Assembly (NCBI RefSeq): GCF_002078875.1
Contig: NC_034411.1
Span: 5,639,077 to 5,703,076 of the forward strand
Source: Numida meleagris
Taxonomy: Eukaryota; Chordata; Aves; Galliformes; Numididae
Reading direction: 5' to 3'
DNA: 64,000 bases
Shown here: positions 61,383 to 64,000 of the stretch, one piece after another
Layout: each line of letters starts with the position of its first letter
How positions within the stretch are numbered: position 1 is the first letter of the stretch
Notes under the pieces: generated by a model
The model's input: the letters and a program-made list of their open reading frames with translations, nothing else
What the model was told of the DNA's origin: nothing
The model's database searches: none
Translations under genes and position numbers: made by a program

Positions 61383-62185
61383 TCATAGAATCGTGGAATC
61401 ATAGAATGGTTTGGGTTGGAAGGGACCCTTAAGATCACCTAGTTCCAGCCCCCGGCTCTAGGCAGGGACACTTCCCTCACAGCCCCATCCAGCCTGGCCT
61501 CGAATGCTTCCAGGGAGGGGGTATCCACAAATTGAGAATTTCTTCCTAATATCTAGGATAAACCTACCCTCTTCCAGTTTGAAGCCATTTCCCCTCATCC
61601 TGTTGCTACCTGCCCTCACAAAAAGTCCCTCCCCAGTCCTGTAGGCCTGGAAGGCCACAATAAGGTTCCTCTGAGCCTTCTCTAGGCTGAAGAGCCCCAG
61701 CTCTCTCAGCCTGTCCCTGGAGGGGAGGTGCTCCAGCCCTCTGATCATCTTCATGACCCTTTTCTGGACCACTCCAACAGCTCCATGTCCTTCTTGTGCT
61801 GGGAGCTCCAGAACTGGATGCAGTGCTCCAGGTGGAGGTCTCACGAGAGCAGAGGGGCAGAATCACCTCCCTCGCCCTGCTGGTCACACTTCTCTTGATG
61901 CAACCCAGGATCCAGTTGGCCTTCTGGGCTGCAAGCGCACACTGCCAGCTCGTGGTGAGTTCATTAACCGACACCCCCAAGTCCTTCTCCTCAGGGCTGC
62001 TCTCAAGCCATTCTGCACCCAGCCTGTATTTGTGCTTGGGACTGTCCCAGCCCAGGTGCAGGACCTTGCCCTTGGCCTTGTTGAACTTCATGAGGTTGGC
62101 ATGGGCCCACCTCCTGAGCCTGTCCAGGTATCTCTGGATACCTGGACACCCTTCCCTCTAGCGTGTCAACTAGATCCACACACCT
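61383..62185 (-). mobile_element. CR1 LINE, about 0.8 kb, ORF2 C-terminus and 3' UTR
   Basis: The longest CR1 copy here. Its left end has two reversed terminal repeats (ATCATAGAATCGTGGAATCA) and GGTTTGGGTTGGAAGGGACC. On the minus strand a frame at 61606-62091 encodes a CR1 reverse-transcriptase tail: MKFNKAKGKVLHLGWDSPKH, then EKDLGV, ALAAQKANWILGCIKRSV and REVILPL. The frame shifts near the HLEYCVQF-type region, with the rest visible in another frame as [19 protein letters not shown]. It is not intact but relatively young-looking. It ends about 480 bp upstream of the KIF16B ATG. Confidence 0.95.
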
Positions 62186-63659
62186 ACACCCATACACCTG
62201 TATACATTTCTAACTGTACTTTTCCCACTCCTGCTGGCTGCAGAGCTGCCTGGGAGCAGCCCCTGGTAGGCCACTGAGTTACCAAAACCCAGCATGGCTG
62301 CACATAGGACAGATCCTCCCATGAAATGGAAATTTATTCCACTTCCTGTTTCCATTACAGATGGAAGTTGGAGCAGCTGATGCACATACATTGTGGCCAG
62401 CATAAAGAAGCAAGACCTCCCCAGGCTCTCAGGACTTCTTTGTCCCCCTTCACTACTTCAGAAATTTATTTCTTCCACTAGGCTGAGGTACGAATGCTAC
62501 CACCAGCCTACTGACAGCAGTGCCAGGTTTGGTTTTGTCAGCAAGACTCATTACACCTCACATGGGGGCTGTAATTGGCATCAAGTGGCTGGAAGCTACA
62601 GGGAAGCGCTGAATCCACTCCAATTGCATTTCAATACAACTCAAATTGTAGCCAGCAAAGTAGCAGGAAATGTGGGATAGATTAATCCACTCAGCAAAAC
62701 TAAGCAGAACTCAGTTAAATATTGCTCTGGTTAGAGACGCTCAGCATCTGCACTACTTGCCTATCTTTAACCACCATTCACAGGGAACAGTTTTGCCCCT
62801 TAGGCTCATTTCTGTCTGTGGCCTTCTCTTCTTCTGATGGCGTTGTCCCTTTGTACAGCAATGAGTTAACAGTTGACTTCAAATAAGCATCATGTCAGCC
62901 TGACACATTCTCACACCAATTATGTAATGCCTTTTGCAATGTCAGAAAGTTAGTTGTACAAGAGGGGACCCAGGAAGAAGCCCGCTTCCTTCTGGACATG
63001 TCCTGTGATTAAGCTTTCTGGTGGATGTTTGAAGAAAACTGAGGGTTTAAGAGAGTCAGTCTATTCACAGTCTGATTCTTAGAAATCAAGCCAGAATTAA
63101 ATATTTTTGAGACCTCCATGTGTAAGTCACAGTTTGTAGCTATCAACAAAAAAAGCAAATGCAAAGGCACACATGCATATCCACAGAAGTACATCAACCT
63201 CTGTTCCTTAAAAACCCAGTGGAAAACACAGCTGTCAGTTTCTAAGTACTAAGTATTTTACACTCAGAAACAGGTGGCAAAGTTTGTAAACCAAAACTGG
63301 AACCAAACCCAAAGAACGTGTTCCCAAATATTTCTCTACTTGCTTGGCAAAAAGTCGTTAGGAGTAAATATATCTCTCAGATCTGATCAGTGAAGCATAT
63401 TCAGTGCTTTTCCTTGCATTATAAGAGTCTCTTTGCTACCTTTCACTCTTGGTTTGGAGAACCCGTTCCACCTCCTGTAAAATTAGGCTTGGACACAGAG
63501 ATGGGATCTTTGGTGTTCCTGTGAGCTTCCTGAGGAGACAAATAGGGCTTCACCTAACTCCTGATCATAGCCTTCTGCACTTCCTTCTTACTCTTGGTCA
63601 GTTTAATTATTTCTTGCAATGGATCTGCTCACTCAGAAACGCCCTCAACGTACATACCA

Positions 63660-63703
63660 TCATCTCCTGGGGTTGTCAAACAGGTCACTACCCCAGGAGA
63701 TGA
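63660..63703. repeat. Perfect 14-bp inverted repeat (hairpin)
   Basis: TCATCTCCTGGGGT at 63660-63673 pairs exactly with ACCCCAGGAGATGA at 63690-63703 around a 16-nt loop. A 14-bp perfect arm pair this close is not expected by chance in 64 kb. Function unknown. Confidence 0.9.
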
Positions 63704-63919
63704 CAGTCTGGGCTCTATTAATAAGCAATGCAAATTGTTTCATTCACACCCTTCTGCTGCATCCTCCCCAAGTCTATGCCCAGATGCCTTTACTTGCATT
63801 CACATGTGTAGCGATAAGCAGGACTAACGCAATGGAAACAGCGTTACAAAAGGTGGAAGGAAAATACAGCGCTCACCCGGATCGGAAGATTTGGGGCTCG
63901 CAGGAAAAGGCTCCCACCA

Positions 63920-63949
63920 AGGAAGGATCTCCAGGCAGAGATCCTTCCT
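63920..63949. repeat. Perfect 11-bp inverted repeat (hairpin)
   Basis: AGGAAGGATCT at 63920-63930 pairs exactly with AGATCCTTCCT at 63939-63949 around an 8-nt loop. It is embedded in a GC-richer stretch, 63840-64000, which may be the edge of an unrecognised repeat element. Confidence 0.85.
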
Positions 63950-64000
63950 CAGGGGCAGTCAGCCCTTAAATGAGGCCTAAGAGGGGTGGAGCCAGGCTCC

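Larger units (their letters stand above)
61121..64000. other. Upstream intergenic region
   Basis: DNA upstream of KIF16B. It holds a degenerate TATC/CTGT-rich stretch (about 61150-61380), a long CR1 copy (61383-62185), and two hairpin-forming inverted repeats (63660-63703, 63920-63949). No exon of a neighbouring gene was recognised. In mammals the next upstream gene is SNRPB2, but no part of it is seen here. Confidence 0.75.

Noticed and set aside
61458..62277. Overlapping frames of 121-174 codons on both strands
   Set aside because: All fall in the CR1 copy at 61383-62185. Only the minus-strand reverse-transcriptase tail has meaning, and it is frame-broken.
1..64000. CRISPR arrays, operons, phage or defence systems
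   Set aside because: The window is vertebrate intronic and intergenic DNA. No regularly spaced direct repeats or bacterial gene clusters are present.

Overview
The window is vertebrate nuclear DNA, almost certainly from a bird and probably a galliform such as chicken. Three things point that way: about a dozen CR1 LINE copies, several ending in the typical avian CR1 3' terminus (ATTCTATG-type repeats); compact introns; and one CpG-island promoter. I see no prokaryotic, plasmid or phage features, and nearly all short reading frames are chance frames in introns.

The window is dominated by one gene on the minus strand, KIF16B, which encodes a kinesin-3 motor (also called SNX23). It is recognised exon by exon from its conserved protein. 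Exon 1 (start codon A at 60904) lies in a CpG island at about 60420-61120. Fourteen more coding exons follow leftward, ending with exon 15 at 977-1114. All 15 exons have GT/AG boundaries and consistent phases. Together they give 1612 coding nucleotides, about 537 codons. They cover the whole motor domain (P-loop, switch I, switch II), the neck region and the start and core of the FHA domain. The coiled-coil stalk and C-terminal PX domain must lie beyond the left edge.

Layout from right to left: 61.1-64 kb is upstream intergenic DNA with a long CR1 copy and two strong short inverted repeats; 60.4-61.1 kb is the promoter CpG island and exon 1; 48.5-60.9 kb is the 12.3-kb first intron; 33.9-48.5 kb holds exons 2-10, which encode the motor core; 28.9-33.9 kb holds exons 10-12 (neck and coiled coil); 3.6-28.9 kb is a single 25-kb intron; 1-3.6 kb holds exons 13-15 (FHA domain).

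No second gene, RNA gene or undescribed system could be supported. The most interesting lead is in intron 10. A good splice acceptor there is followed by a 62-codon frame in phase with exon 10, ending in a stop (33114-33302). It could be an unannotated alternative last exon giving a motor-only KIF16B, or a piece of an old retrocopy. Other leads are a T18 tract at the exon 8 acceptor, an 11-bp homopurine minisatellite near exon 3, an X-box-like palindrome in the promoter, and perfect hairpins near the right edge.
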